Shown here: in pieces, positions 8,336 through 16,204 of the stretch | Position numbering within the stretch: position 1 is the stretch's first letter | Layout: each line of letters begins with the position of its first letter | Assembly: GCF_002262875.1 (NCBI RefSeq) | Contig: NZ_NKYE01000016.1 | Span: 102,511 to 166,510, forward strand | Length of the DNA stretch: 64,000 nucleotides | DNA from: Amycolatopsis antarctica | GTDB lineage: Bacteria > Actinomycetota > Actinomycetes > Mycobacteriales > Pseudonocardiaceae | Direction of reading: 5' to 3' | Position numbers and translations under genes: made by a program | Notes under the pieces: model-generated | Database searches by the model: none | What the model saw: the letters and a program-made list of their open reading frames with translations, nothing else | What the model was told of the DNA's origin: nothing

Positions 8336-8349
8336 TCTTGCGAGCAAGA
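8336..8349. promoter_or_regulatory. Operator TCTTGC-GA-GCAAGA between MarR gene and dioxygenase gene
   Basis: Perfect 6-bp inverted repeat separated by 2 bp, 45 bp upstream of the dioxygenase start and about 37 bp upstream of the repressor start. MarR proteins commonly bind such short palindromes. It could control both divergent promoters. Confidence 0.65.
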
Positions 8350-8393
8350 GGTTATCGGGTTAGCTTTGATCCAGGCGCGACGAAGGAGACCTG

Positions 8394-9365
8394 ATGTCGA
8401 TCAAGACCAGCGGCCTGCACCACGTCACCGCGATCGGTGGCGACCCGCAGCGCAACGCCGACTTCTACCTGCGCACCCTCGGGCTCCGGCTCGTCAAGAC
8501 GACGGTGAACTTCGACGATCCGGGCACCTATCACCTCTACTACGGCGATCAGTCCGGCCGGCCGGGCACACTGATGACGTTCTTCCCGTGGAAGGACGCG
8601 CCCAGCGGACGTCTCGGCACCGGGCAGGCGACGACCACCTCGTTCTCCGTCCCGGAATCCTCGATCGGCTGGTGGAAGCAGCACCTCGGGCAGGCGGGCG
8701 TCGAGGCGAGCCAGGTGACCAACCGCGACGACGAGGACGTGCTCACCTTCCGCGACCCGGACGGCCTGCAGCTCGCGCTGGTCGCGCATCCGCAGGGTGA
8801 CCCGCGGGACCCGTGGGACACGGCGCTGGTCCCCGCCGAGCACGCCGTGCGTGGGCTGCACTCGGTGACCCTGTCGGTGTCCCGCGAGGACGCGACCGCG
8901 GGCATGCTCGGCGACCTCGGACTCGACTTCGCCGCCCAGGACGGCAACCGGTTCCGGTTCACCGCGGGCGACGGCGGCCCGGGGGCGCTGGTCGACGTCC
9001 TCGTCACGCCGGACGCGCCACAGGGCCTGGTCGCCAGGGGCACCGTGCACCACGTCGCGTGGCGGGCGCCGGACGAGCCCACCCAGGCGAGCTGGCGTGC
9101 GGAACTGGTGGACCGCGGCGTCAACGTCACCTCGATCCTGGACCGGCAGTACTTCCGTTCGATCTACTTCCGCGAGCCGGGCGGCACGCTGCTGGAGGTG
9201 GCGACCGACGAACCGGGATTCGCGATCGACGAACCGCTGCTCGAGCTGGGTCGCGCGCTGAAGCTGCCGCCGTGGCTGGAGCCGGACCGCGAGCAGATCC
9301 AGGCCGTACTGCCGAGGCTGGACCTGCCGAGCGAGAACGACATGGCCGGAACGGACCGCGCGTGA
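8394..9365 (+). CDS. Ring-cleaving dioxygenase of the glyoxalase/VOC fold (MhqO/MhqA-like)
   Basis: 323 aa, two tandem vicinal-oxygen-chelate modules as in hydroquinone-type ring-cleaving dioxygenases. First module: GLHHVTAIGGDPQRNADFYL and GLRLVKTTVNFDDPGTYHLY. Second: GLHSVTLSVSREDA, then VHHVAWRAPDE and REPGGTLLEVATDEPGF, which supply the His/His/Glu metal ligands of the family. Expected to open quinol/catechol-like rings using O2 and Fe(II). ATG with an AAGGAG Shine-Dalgarno. Followed after 33 bp by a carboxylesterase gene and divergent from a MarR repressor, so this looks like an electrophile-detoxification operon. Confidence 0.87.
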   Translation: MSIKTSGLHHVTAIGGDPQRNADFYLRTLGLRLVKTTVNFDDPGTYHLYYGDQSGRPGTLMTFFPWKDAPSGRLGTGQATTTSFSVPESSIGWWKQHLGQAGVEASQVTNRDDEDVLTFRDPDGLQLALVAHPQGDPRDPWDTALVPAEHAVRGLHSVTLSVSREDATAGMLGDLGLDFAAQDGNRFRFTAGDGGPGALVDVLVTPDAPQGLVARGTVHHVAWRAPDEPTQASWRAELVDRGVNVTSILDRQYFRSIYFREPGGTLLEVATDEPGFAIDEPLLELGRALKLPPWLEPDREQIQAVLPRLDLPSENDMAGTDRA

Positions 9366-9398
9366 ACCCGGCAACGGGCCCGCGAGAGGGAGCACGGC

Positions 9399-10010
9399 AT
9401 GAGTGAGCTCGGGCTGGTCCACCGCTTCGACGAGGGCGACGCCGACGCGCCGGTGCTGCTGTTGCTGCACGGTACCGGCGGCTCGCCCGGTGACCTGCTG
9501 GGACTGGGCCGGGAGCTGGCGCCGGGTGCGGCACTGCTGGCCCCGGCGGGCCCGGTGTCGGAACAGGGCATGGCGCGCTGGTTCCGGCGTCTGCGCGAGG
9601 GCGTGTTCGACACCGAGGACGTGATCGCGCGGGCCGATCAGCTCGCGGAGTTCGTGCTGGCCGCACGTGAACGGTACGGGCTCGCGGATCGGCGGCTGGT
9701 GGCTGCCGGATTCTCGAACGGGGCCAACATCGCGGCGGCGCTGACCCTGCTCCGGCCGGACGTGCTGACCGAGGCGGCCCTGTTCGCGGCGATGCTGCCG
9801 GTGCCGGAACCACCCGTGCACGATCTGAACGGCAGCAGGGTGTTCATGTCGAACGGGCAGCAGGATCCGATGGCGCCGGTGGACTCGGCGGACCTGCTGG
9901 CCGAGAACCTGCGCTCGCGTTCGGCGGAGGTGACCACGCACCGGCATCCGGGCGGGCACCAGGTGACGGTGGACGCGGTGCGCCAGGCGCGGACCTGGCT
10001 ACTCGGCTGA
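9399..10010 (+). CDS. Alpha/beta-hydrolase, carboxylesterase/phospholipase type (MhqD-like)
   Basis: 203 aa. Motifs of the small carboxylesterase family: LLLLHGTGGSPGDLLGLGRE (oxyanion-hole HGTGG), nucleophile elbow AAGFSNGANIAAALTLLRPD (Ser near residue 108), acid MSNGQQDPMAPVDSADLL, and terminal His in HPGGHQVTVD. In the Bacillus mhq module the analogous esterase accompanies the ring-cleaving dioxygenase; here too it directly follows one. Start at 9399 follows GAGAGGGAG. The 3' end overlaps the convergent nucleotidyltransferase remnant by 12 bp. Confidence 0.87.
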   Translation: MSELGLVHRFDEGDADAPVLLLLHGTGGSPGDLLGLGRELAPGAALLAPAGPVSEQGMARWFRRLREGVFDTEDVIARADQLAEFVLAARERYGLADRRLVAAGFSNGANIAAALTLLRPDVLTEAALFAAMLPVPEPPVHDLNGSRVFMSNGQQDPMAPVDSADLLAENLRSRSAEVTTHRHPGGHQVTVDAVRQARTWLLG

Positions 10011-10747
10011 CCGGCCGGTGCGCCCGGCCAGCCTGCCTGCGGCCACCTCCGCCACCCCGTCCACGTCCAGTTCCGCGGTGAGCGGCCTGAGCAGGACGGC
10101 GAGCGCGCGGGCGGCGCCGGTCAACGCCGCGGGATCGGCCGAGGCGGGAAGGGTGTCCTCCAGTCCGCTCGGTGCGGGCATTCCGGCGTTCTCCACGCTG
10201 ACCGCGGGGTAGGCGAGACCGTGCCGGGCGGCGTGCAGGCGCCAGAGCTGTTCGCGGGCCTCGTGGAGCTGTGCGTGTGCCCGCCATGGCGATCCACGCG
10301 TCGCGTGTTTGGCGACATCGCCGAGGCGAACCAGGCGAGGAACGCCCACTCCCGGCGCTGGTCGCCGGTGGCCGAGGCCGAGGCCGGGTACCACGGCGTC
10401 GCCAGCCTGCCCGCGCGATCGAGCAGGGCGCGGGCTTCGGGCGGCAGTCCGGTGCGAGCCTCGGCGGGCAGGACGACGAGGTGGTCGGCGGGCGACTCGG
10501 TGCTTCCCAGGTGCTGGACGAGGGTGTCCGCGACCGGGGCGAAACCGACGGCGGCGGTGAGTGCGGCGGCACGGGCCGAGGCGTAAGGCTCGCCGGTGGT
10601 GACGCCGATCCCGGCGTCCACATCGGACAGTTCGTCACCGGCCCCGCGGCCGAGTGAACCGCCGAGTTCGAGCCATTCGCACCACGACTGGCCGTGCGCC
10701 CACTCAGTCAGCGCCTCTACCAGCTCCCACGGGGTCCCCTCAGCCAT
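9999..10747 (-). pseudogene. Nucleotidyltransferase (aminoglycoside adenylyltransferase-like), frameshifted
   Basis: Starts at ATG 10747 as MAEGTPWELVEALTEW and carries the nucleotidyltransferase signature GGSLGRGAGDELSDVDAGIG (GS...DxD). The reading frame runs to REWAFLAWF at about 10325, then becomes nonsense (ASAMSPNTRR). The neighbouring frame continues sensibly as LGDVAKHATRGSPWRAH and EAREQLWRLHAARHGLAYP down to a stop at 9999. Inserting a single C into TTCGCCTCGGCG at about 10325 would restore WFALGDVAKH. So there is a one-base deletion, either a true inactivating mutation or a sequencing error. Full product would be about 249 aa. Function (nucleotide transfer, possibly drug modification) is only family-level. 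Confidence 0.75.
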
Positions 10748-10838
10748 CCGCCGACCGTAGCGGTTCGTGACCGGATCGGTCCGCAGTCTGCCCGGAAGGT
10801 GTCTTATGCGGACCCGTCCTCTCCGGCACACTCGGGGT

Positions 10839-11444
10839 ATGAACAGAGCTCTCATCGTTCTCGACGTCCAGGAATCGTTCCGGCAACGCGACGACTGGCA
10901 GGACGTGTCGGCGCCCGACATCGCCGACCGGGTGGCCCGGTTGGTGCGGCTCGCCCGTGCCGCCGGGGACCGGGTGTTCTGGGTGCTGCACACCGAACCC
11001 GGTAGCGGAACCGTGTTCGATCCGGCGTCGGGACACGTCCGGCTGCTGCCCGGCCTCGACCCGGCCACCGACGAGCCGGTGCTTCGCAAGACCGCGCACA
11101 ACGCTTTCACCACAACGAATATCGCCCAGACGTTGACCGCGGAAGGGGTCGGCGAACTGCTGGTGTGCGGGATCCGGACGGAGCAGTGCTGCGAGACGAC
11201 GGCGCGGCTGGCCGCGGACCTCGGCTACCGCGTCACCTTCGTGATCGACGCGACCGCCACCACGCCGAGAGAGCACCGCGACGCGCCGGCGGGACGGAGG
11301 CGGGCGGAGATCCTGGCCGACCCGCGCACACTGCGGGTGGAGCACATCATCGAACGCACCGAGTACGCGCTGGACGGCAGGTTCGCCACCATCCGCACGA
11401 TCGCGGAGCTGGAGAACCTCGCACCGGCGCTGACCGGATCGTGA
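10839..11444 (+). CDS. Isochorismatase-family cysteine hydrolase
   Basis: 201 aa. The catalytic triad of the family is visible: Asp in ALIVLDVQESF (residue about 9), Lys in VLRKTAHNAF and Cys in GIRTEQCCETTARLAADLGY. Such enzymes hydrolyse isochorismate, nicotinamide or related amides; the substrate cannot be read from sequence. ATG 10839 is the first start that gives the conserved N-terminal strand; an upstream GTG at 10767 would add 24 residues without family character. The stop overlaps the GTG of the GlxA-type regulator, so the two are co-expressed. Confidence 0.87.
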   Translation: MNRALIVLDVQESFRQRDDWQDVSAPDIADRVARLVRLARAAGDRVFWVLHTEPGSGTVFDPASGHVRLLPGLDPATDEPVLRKTAHNAFTTTNIAQTLTAEGVGELLVCGIRTEQCCETTARLAADLGYRVTFVIDATATTPREHRDAPAGRRRAEILADPRTLRVEHIIERTEYALDGRFATIRTIAELENLAPALTGS

Positions 11445-12337
11445 GCAGGGTCGTCTTCCTGCTGGTGCCGAGACTGCACCTGCTCGACCTCGCGGGTCCC
11501 GCGCAGGTCTTCTCCACGGCGGCCGATCTCGGCCACGACTACCGGCTGAGCTATGTCGCGGAGGAAGCGGAAGTGCCTACCGCGCAGGGACTTCCACTGC
11601 GCGCCCAGACCCGCTGGCCGGAGTTGGGACCGGAGGACCTGGTGGTGGTGCCCGGATGGCGCTCCACCGTCCGGGTCCGGGTGGGTGCGGGGAGCCTGGC
11701 GCGACTGCGCGCCCATCACGCTCTCGGCGGCACGGTCGCCAGCGTCTGCGCGGGGGCGGACGCGCTGGGGCAGGCCGGTCTGCTCGACGGCAGGCGCTGC
11801 ACCACCCACCACGTGCTCCAGGACGAACTGGCCCGTCGCTATCCGGCGGCGACCGTCGTACGCGACGTGCTGTACGTGATCGACGGCCGGATCGTCACCG
11901 CGGCCGGGATCGCCAGCGGAATCGATCTCGCCCTGCATCTGGTGGCCGGGCGGGAGGGGCCGGGAGTGGCGGCTCGCATCGCCCGCTCGATGGTCGTCTA
12001 CGCGCGCCGTAACGGCGACGACCAGCAGTCCAGCGCCATGTTGCGGCACCGTTCGCATCTGCGGGACGAGGTGCACCGCGTCCAGGACCTGATCGACGCG
12101 CGGTTCACCGGTCGGCTGCCGCTGCCGGAACTCGCGCGTGCGACGGGGTGCAGCGAGCGCACACTGACCCGCTCGTTCGTGGACGCGACCGGGACAACCC
12201 CGCTGCGATACCAGCAGACCTTGCGGCTCGAACGGGCCGAGCATCTGATCGGTGCCGGCGCGACCGTCGAATCCGCGGCGCGTTCGGTCGGGTTCGCCGA
12301 CGCCCGGATGCTCCGCCGCCTGCGCGAACGCTGCTGA
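11441..12337 (+). CDS. GlxA-type transcriptional regulator (DJ-1/PfpI domain plus AraC HTH)
   Basis: 298 aa. The N-terminal DJ-1/PfpI-like domain shows VVFLLVPRLHLLDLAGPAQV and GGTVASVCAGADALGQAGLL (nucleophile-elbow Cys). The C-terminal AraC/XylS region has LPLPELARATGCSERTLTRS and RLERAEHLIGAGATVESAAR. The protein ends about 15 residues earlier than usual, right after the second HTH (GFADARMLRRLRERC), so the last helix is shortened. GTG start overlaps the isochorismatase stop. It probably regulates the hydrolase gene in response to a related amide or nitrogen compound (inference). Confidence 0.83.
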   Translation: MSRVVFLLVPRLHLLDLAGPAQVFSTAADLGHDYRLSYVAEEAEVPTAQGLPLRAQTRWPELGPEDLVVVPGWRSTVRVRVGAGSLARLRAHHALGGTVASVCAGADALGQAGLLDGRRCTTHHVLQDELARRYPAATVVRDVLYVIDGRIVTAAGIASGIDLALHLVAGREGPGVAARIARSMVVYARRNGDDQQSSAMLRHRSHLRDEVHRVQDLIDARFTGRLPLPELARATGCSERTLTRSFVDATGTTPLRYQQTLRLERAEHLIGAGATVESAARSVGFADARMLRRLRERC

Positions 12338-12346
12338 CCCCTGCCG

Positions 12347-13504
12347 CTACGGCGAGTCGCACCGGAGACGCTGCCGGCACACGGGACGTCCGTTGTGCCA
12401 GACGGTGTGCACGCGATCGGCGAGGTCGTGCACGTCCGGTCGCCCATCGTGCAACAGCAGCAGGTCCGCGCGCAGGCCCGCAACGACGCGGCCACGGTCG
12501 TGTTCGAGGCGCAGCAGCCGTGCGCCTTCGACGGTCGCGGCCCGGAGCGCGCCGAGGTCACCGAGCCCGGCGTCTGCCAGCAGGCGAAGCTCGGTGAGCA
12601 GGTCGACGTGCGGACGGACGGCGAGGTCCGATCCGGCGGCGACCGGGATCCCGGCCGCTACGGCGAGCCGCACCGACCGCTCGTGTACGGCGACGACCTC
12701 GGCGTCGGAGTTGCCGCGGATCGGCGCGAGCGTCGGGACGAACCAGCAGCCGTGTTCCCGCATCGCGGCGATGGATTCCTCGTCGAGGAACACCCCGTGT
12801 TCGACGCTGCGCACCCCGGCGCGGGCCGCCGCGGTCACCGACCGGGCCCCGTGTGCGTGGGCGAGGACGTCTCGGCCGCACCGGCGCGCTTCGTCCACGA
12901 TGGCGTGCAGTTCGGCCTCGGTCGCGGTCACTTCCCGGCCCAGCATCACGTCCCGCATCCCGCCCCCGGCGCCGACCTTGATCCAGTCGGCCCCCGCGCG
13001 CACCATCCGGCGGACGGCGGCACGGGCGGCATCGGCACCGTCGAAGATCGGATCGGGCAGGGAGGGGTCACCGATCCGGTCGGCTCGCCCGGTGTCCGGG
13101 GACCAGGCGTCGCCGAGCCCGCCGGTGGGGGAGAGTTGCCGCAGGCTGATCAGCAGGTCCGGTCCGGTGATCCAGCCCTCTCGCAGAGCGTGGGTGAGCC
13201 CGGCGTCGGCTCCCCAGGCGTCGCGGACCGTGGTGACGCCGCGTTCCAGCAGGCTCCGCAGAACCGGCACGGATTCCAGGATCCGGGCACTGCGCGGAAG
13301 TTCGCCGCCACGCGGGAAGGCAACGTGCGCGTGGCAGTCGATCAGCCCGGGAACGAGCAGTCCGTCCGCGCAGTCGACGGCTTCGTCGCCGGCGAGTCCG
13401 TTGCCGACCGCGAGGATGCGGTCCCCGTCCAGCAGGACATCGGCACGAGTGATGTCGCCCGTATCCGGGTCGAGCACCAGGCCCCCGGTGAGCAGCGTCG
13501 TCAC
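12347..13504 (-). CDS. Amidohydrolase (imidazolonepropionase/prolidase-like)
   Basis: 385 aa. Metal-dependent hydrolase of the amidohydrolase superfamily: GLLVPGLIDCHAHVAFPRGG (HxH metal motif), RAGADWIKVGAGGG (lysine bridging the metals in this subgroup), VLAHAHGARSVTAA, VRSVEHGVFLD, and GIPVAAGSDLAVRPH (catalytic Asp). The substrate is unknown; relatives hydrolyse Xaa-Pro-like or cyclic amides. The GTG at 13504 overlaps the stop of the upstream gene (GTGA), so an earlier start at 13552 is unlikely. Ends convergently 9 bp from the GlxA-type gene. Confidence 0.83.
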   Translation of the reverse strand: MTTLLTGGLVLDPDTGDITRADVLLDGDRILAVGNGLAGDEAVDCADGLLVPGLIDCHAHVAFPRGGELPRSARILESVPVLRSLLERGVTTVRDAWGADAGLTHALREGWITGPDLLISLRQLSPTGGLGDAWSPDTGRADRIGDPSLPDPIFDGADAARAAVRRMVRAGADWIKVGAGGGMRDVMLGREVTATEAELHAIVDEARRCGRDVLAHAHGARSVTAAARAGVRSVEHGVFLDEESIAAMREHGCWFVPTLAPIRGNSDAEVVAVHERSVRLAVAAGIPVAAGSDLAVRPHVDLLTELRLLADAGLGDLGALRAATVEGARLLRLEHDRGRVVAGLRADLLLLHDGRPDVHDLADRVHTVWHNGRPVCRQRLRCDSP

Positions 13505-14346
13505 GCGGTCCCGCTCACGATGATCGAGACCATGCCGAGCATCGCCGTGCACAAATCCGGATCACCCTCGACGTCCACCTTGTCCCGCAACGAATCCACG
13601 GTCGCGTTCCGGGTCGCCAGCCGCCAGAACGTGTCCGGGTCGGTACACACGACGGCGGCCAGGCCGACGGCGTCACCGTGCTCGGCGAAGCGCCAGCCCG
13701 CGTCCTCACGGACGACCGTCCACTCGCGATCCAGCCCGGTGATCCGGTAACCCGCCATCGTGCCCTCCGGTGCGCCGATCCCTTCCAGCGCAACGGGAAG
13801 GGCGCGCATGAACGTGTCGACGACCGGATCGCGCAGGGACGGCTCGTCGAGCGGACGCGCCCCGGTGGCAGCCCGGATCTGCTGCTGGTGCACCCAGTAC
13901 TCGGTGTACTCGCGGGCGGCGTCCAGCCAGCGCGGGGCCGGTTCCCGGCCGGCCCAGGTCACCGGTTCGCCCTCGGCGTGGGGCCGCACGCTCCGCCAGT
14001 AGTCGCCGACCTCCCGCGAGGTGTCCGCCAGCAGGGTGGCCAGGACGCGAGGGGAGACCCTGCGGACGGCGCCCACCCACTCCGCGTTGATGCGGTCGAT
14101 GAACGCGGGCAGCGTCTCACCGGCGGCCGGCGAGTCCGGCCGGTGGCCGTCGCGGTGCCGGGAGAGCGTGCTGAGCTGCACGCCGAGCAGGTGCGTGACG
14201 AGGTCGTGCACGGTCCAGCCGGTGCATGCGGTCGGCGCGGACCACTGCGCCGCCGTCAGCGATCCGAGCAGGTCCAACAGGGCCCGCTGCTCGGCCTCCC
14301 TGGCCTCGTGGACCTCGATCGGCGTTCCCCATCGCGAGGTGATCAT
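13501..14346 (-). CDS. Maleylpyruvate isomerase/DinB-family mycothiol-dependent enzyme
   Basis: 281 aa. N-terminal DinB-like four-helix bundle with the metal-binding pattern CTGWTVHDLVTHLLGVQLST (His near residues 47 and 51) and YTEYWVHQQQIRAATG further on; C-terminal MDMPI-type domain (EWTVVREDAGWRFAE ... DTFWRLATRNATVDSL). Such proteins use mycothiol, the thiol of actinobacteria, for isomerisation or conjugation. The reaction is not defined by sequence. It heads a two-gene leftward operon with the overlapping amidohydrolase. Confidence 0.83.
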   Translation of the reverse strand: MITSRWGTPIEVHEAREAEQRALLDLLGSLTAAQWSAPTACTGWTVHDLVTHLLGVQLSTLSRHRDGHRPDSPAAGETLPAFIDRINAEWVGAVRRVSPRVLATLLADTSREVGDYWRSVRPHAEGEPVTWAGREPAPRWLDAAREYTEYWVHQQQIRAATGARPLDEPSLRDPVVDTFMRALPVALEGIGAPEGTMAGYRITGLDREWTVVREDAGWRFAEHGDAVGLAAVVCTDPDTFWRLATRNATVDSLRDKVDVEGDPDLCTAMLGMVSIIVSGTA

Positions 14347-14471
14347 GGTTCGATTACAACACCGGCGGACGGACGCGCGCGTGCCGTTTTCCGTCCACCC
14401 CGGCGTCCGGCGGGCGAGCCGAGCGGACTACCGGCCGGTAGCATCGGCTGGGCCGTGTGAGGGAGGACGAC

Positions 14472-15278
14472 GTGACCACCGACGACAGACTGCTCGAATC
14501 GGGTGCCCGGACCTCGGGTGAGGGCATGGTGACCCAGGCCGGACGACTGGCGGGGTGGGCCGCGCGCACCGGTTTCTCCGTCGCGCGCAGGCTTCCCGGT
14601 GTGGGCGTCGCCGAACGTGGAGCACGGGAGCTCGAACGCCGCGCTCTCGTCGAGTTGCGCAAGCGGCTGGAGAACGTCAACGACTCACGGATCGTCACCA
14701 TGGGCAGGCCCGCCGTGTCCGCGAACACCGCCGCCGCGCCGTTCTCCGCCCGGCAGGCCGTCGCCGTCGTGCCCACGGCGGACGGCGAGGTGGAGCCGCT
14801 GCGCGGCGCGATGGCCGAGCTGCTCAACCGGTCGATCGGTTTCGGCCGGGAACGCTCCCGGGAGTACCTGTACGCCGTGATCCTGCGGCAGCTCACTCCG
14901 GACGAGGCACGCATCCTGGCCACCCTGGCGGAGGGCTCGCCGTTTCCCGTTGTCGACATCGTCGAGCGCGGCGGCATCGGCGGGACCGGCAGGGTGCTGC
15001 TCGCCAACGCCTCGACGGTCGGCAAGTCGGCGGGTGTGTCGCTGCTCGACCACGTCGCCGACTACGTGAGCAGACTGGCGGAGTTCGGCTTGGTGGACAT
15101 CGGTCCCGAGGTCTCGGCGCTCGATACCCAGTACGAGATCCTGATGACCGACGACGAGGTGGCGGCGGCCGAGAAGACCGCGAAGCGGCCGAAGGCGATC
15201 CGGCGCAGCGTGCGGATTTCCAGGCTGGGCGCCGAGTTCTGGCGGGCCTGCGATCCCACGGGCGGTCTCTCGCGCTGA
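14472..15278 (+). CDS. Abi-alpha-like protein (DUF4393 family)
   Basis: 268 aa. The central part resembles the Abi-alpha/DUF4393 family: AMAELLNRSIGFGRERSREY, YAVILRQLTPDEARILATLA and GVSLLDHVADYVSRLAEFGL, followed by a C-terminal piece ending in SRLGAEFWRACDPTG, where DUF4393 proteins place a conserved wHTH-like segment (GxxFxxAC). I chose GTG 14472 because GGGAGG lies 5 bp upstream; GTG 14457 has no such site. The family name comes from a plasmid abortive-infection protein, but most members are uncharacterised; a defence role here is only a possibility. Monocistronic, facing ectA. Confidence 0.65.
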   Translation: MTTDDRLLESGARTSGEGMVTQAGRLAGWAARTGFSVARRLPGVGVAERGARELERRALVELRKRLENVNDSRIVTMGRPAVSANTAAAPFSARQAVAVVPTADGEVEPLRGAMAELLNRSIGFGRERSREYLYAVILRQLTPDEARILATLAEGSPFPVVDIVERGGIGGTGRVLLANASTVGKSAGVSLLDHVADYVSRLAEFGLVDIGPEVSALDTQYEILMTDDEVAAAEKTAKRPKAIRRSVRISRLGAEFWRACDPTGGLSR

Positions 15279-15549
15279 GCGCGCTGGTCGCGCATGGGCG
15301 CGAGATTCGCCCGTGTTCGTACTCGCGTTTCGAGTGGGTGCGGGTTAGCGTGTGGGCGCGAAGCGTGGCATGACGCGGACGGGAGCGATCGGCCCCGCTG
15401 CAAACGCTGTGCGTCTAGCATATTCCGCCGCGCTCCCGGTACAATGCTGTCGCTATTGTCACACGTGATTCGGTGTCTTCGCAGGTAGTTCGATTTCGTG
15501 CTGTCACATGGTCTGACCTGCGCAAAACGTTCTGTTAGGTTGCATTGAT
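15279..15549 (+). promoter_or_regulatory. Intergenic region carrying the ectABCD promoter
   Basis: 271 bp without a gene. The right half (about 15410-15549) is markedly AT-richer than its surroundings, as expected of a strongly regulated promoter and leader. I see the palindromic core CACGTG near 15460 and no convincing -35/-10 pair. The ribosome-binding site before ectA is weak (TTAGGTTG). Probably osmotically regulated, by analogy with other ect operons. Confidence 0.45.
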
Positions 15550-16092
15550 ATGTCCGGAAAGCACTCGGAGCGTGCCAACGGCCACAGTCAAGCAGCCGGC
15601 GATGTGGTGATCGATTCCCCGACGAAGGCTGATGGTTCAGCCCTTTGGCGGATCGCGCGGGATTCACAGAAGTTGGATCTCAACTCGTCGTACGCTTATT
15701 TGATGTGGTGCCACGATTTCTCCGACACCTCAGTCGTAGCCAGGGCCGACGGCGAACCCGTCGGATTCATCATCGGGTACCGGCGTCCGAGCGCCCCCGA
15801 ATCGGCTGTCGTCTGGCAGGTGGCGGTGGACTCCTCGCAGCGGGGGCGCGGGCTCGCCGGCTCGTTGCTGGACGCCATGTTCAGCCGCCTGGTCACGGAG
15901 GGCGTGCGTTATCTGGAAACCACCATCACCCCGGACAACGAGGCGTCCATCGCGTTGTTCGCCTCCTTCGCGAAGCGCTGGAACGCCGAACTCACCCGCG
16001 AGGACCTTTTCGCGGCCGCCGACTTCCCCGACGGAGCCGGGCACGAACCGGAGAACCTGTACCGCATCGGCCCGCTGGCCGCGCCGAACTGA
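15550..16092 (+). CDS. ectA: L-2,4-diaminobutyrate N-acetyltransferase
   Basis: 180 aa, normal EctA size. Acetylates diaminobutyrate from acetyl-CoA in ectoine synthesis. GNAT fold with the acetyl-CoA loop VVWQVAVDSSQRGRGLAGSL (Q/RGxGxA), preceded by LDLNSSYAYLMWCHDFSDTS and followed by LETTITPDNEASIALFASFA, all characteristic of EctA. First gene of ectABCD; a 112-bp gap precedes ectB. The N-terminal 20 residues are hydrophilic and variable. Confidence 0.97.
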   Translation: MSGKHSERANGHSQAAGDVVIDSPTKADGSALWRIARDSQKLDLNSSYAYLMWCHDFSDTSVVARADGEPVGFIIGYRRPSAPESAVVWQVAVDSSQRGRGLAGSLLDAMFSRLVTEGVRYLETTITPDNEASIALFASFAKRWNAELTREDLFAAADFPDGAGHEPENLYRIGPLAAPN

Positions 16093-16204
16093 GCAACCGG
16101 TCGCCGACCGGAACCCGAGAGCCGAGAACAGCGGCAACCCCACCCGCCGGGCGCGGGGTCGCACAACGTCCACCACGACCCGGCACTGCAGGAGACGGAG
16201 CACA

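Noticed and set aside
12252..13750. Long plus-strand frames opposite the amidohydrolase and the mycothiol-dependent enzyme.
   Set aside because: They have no motif and mirror the two well-supported minus-strand genes.
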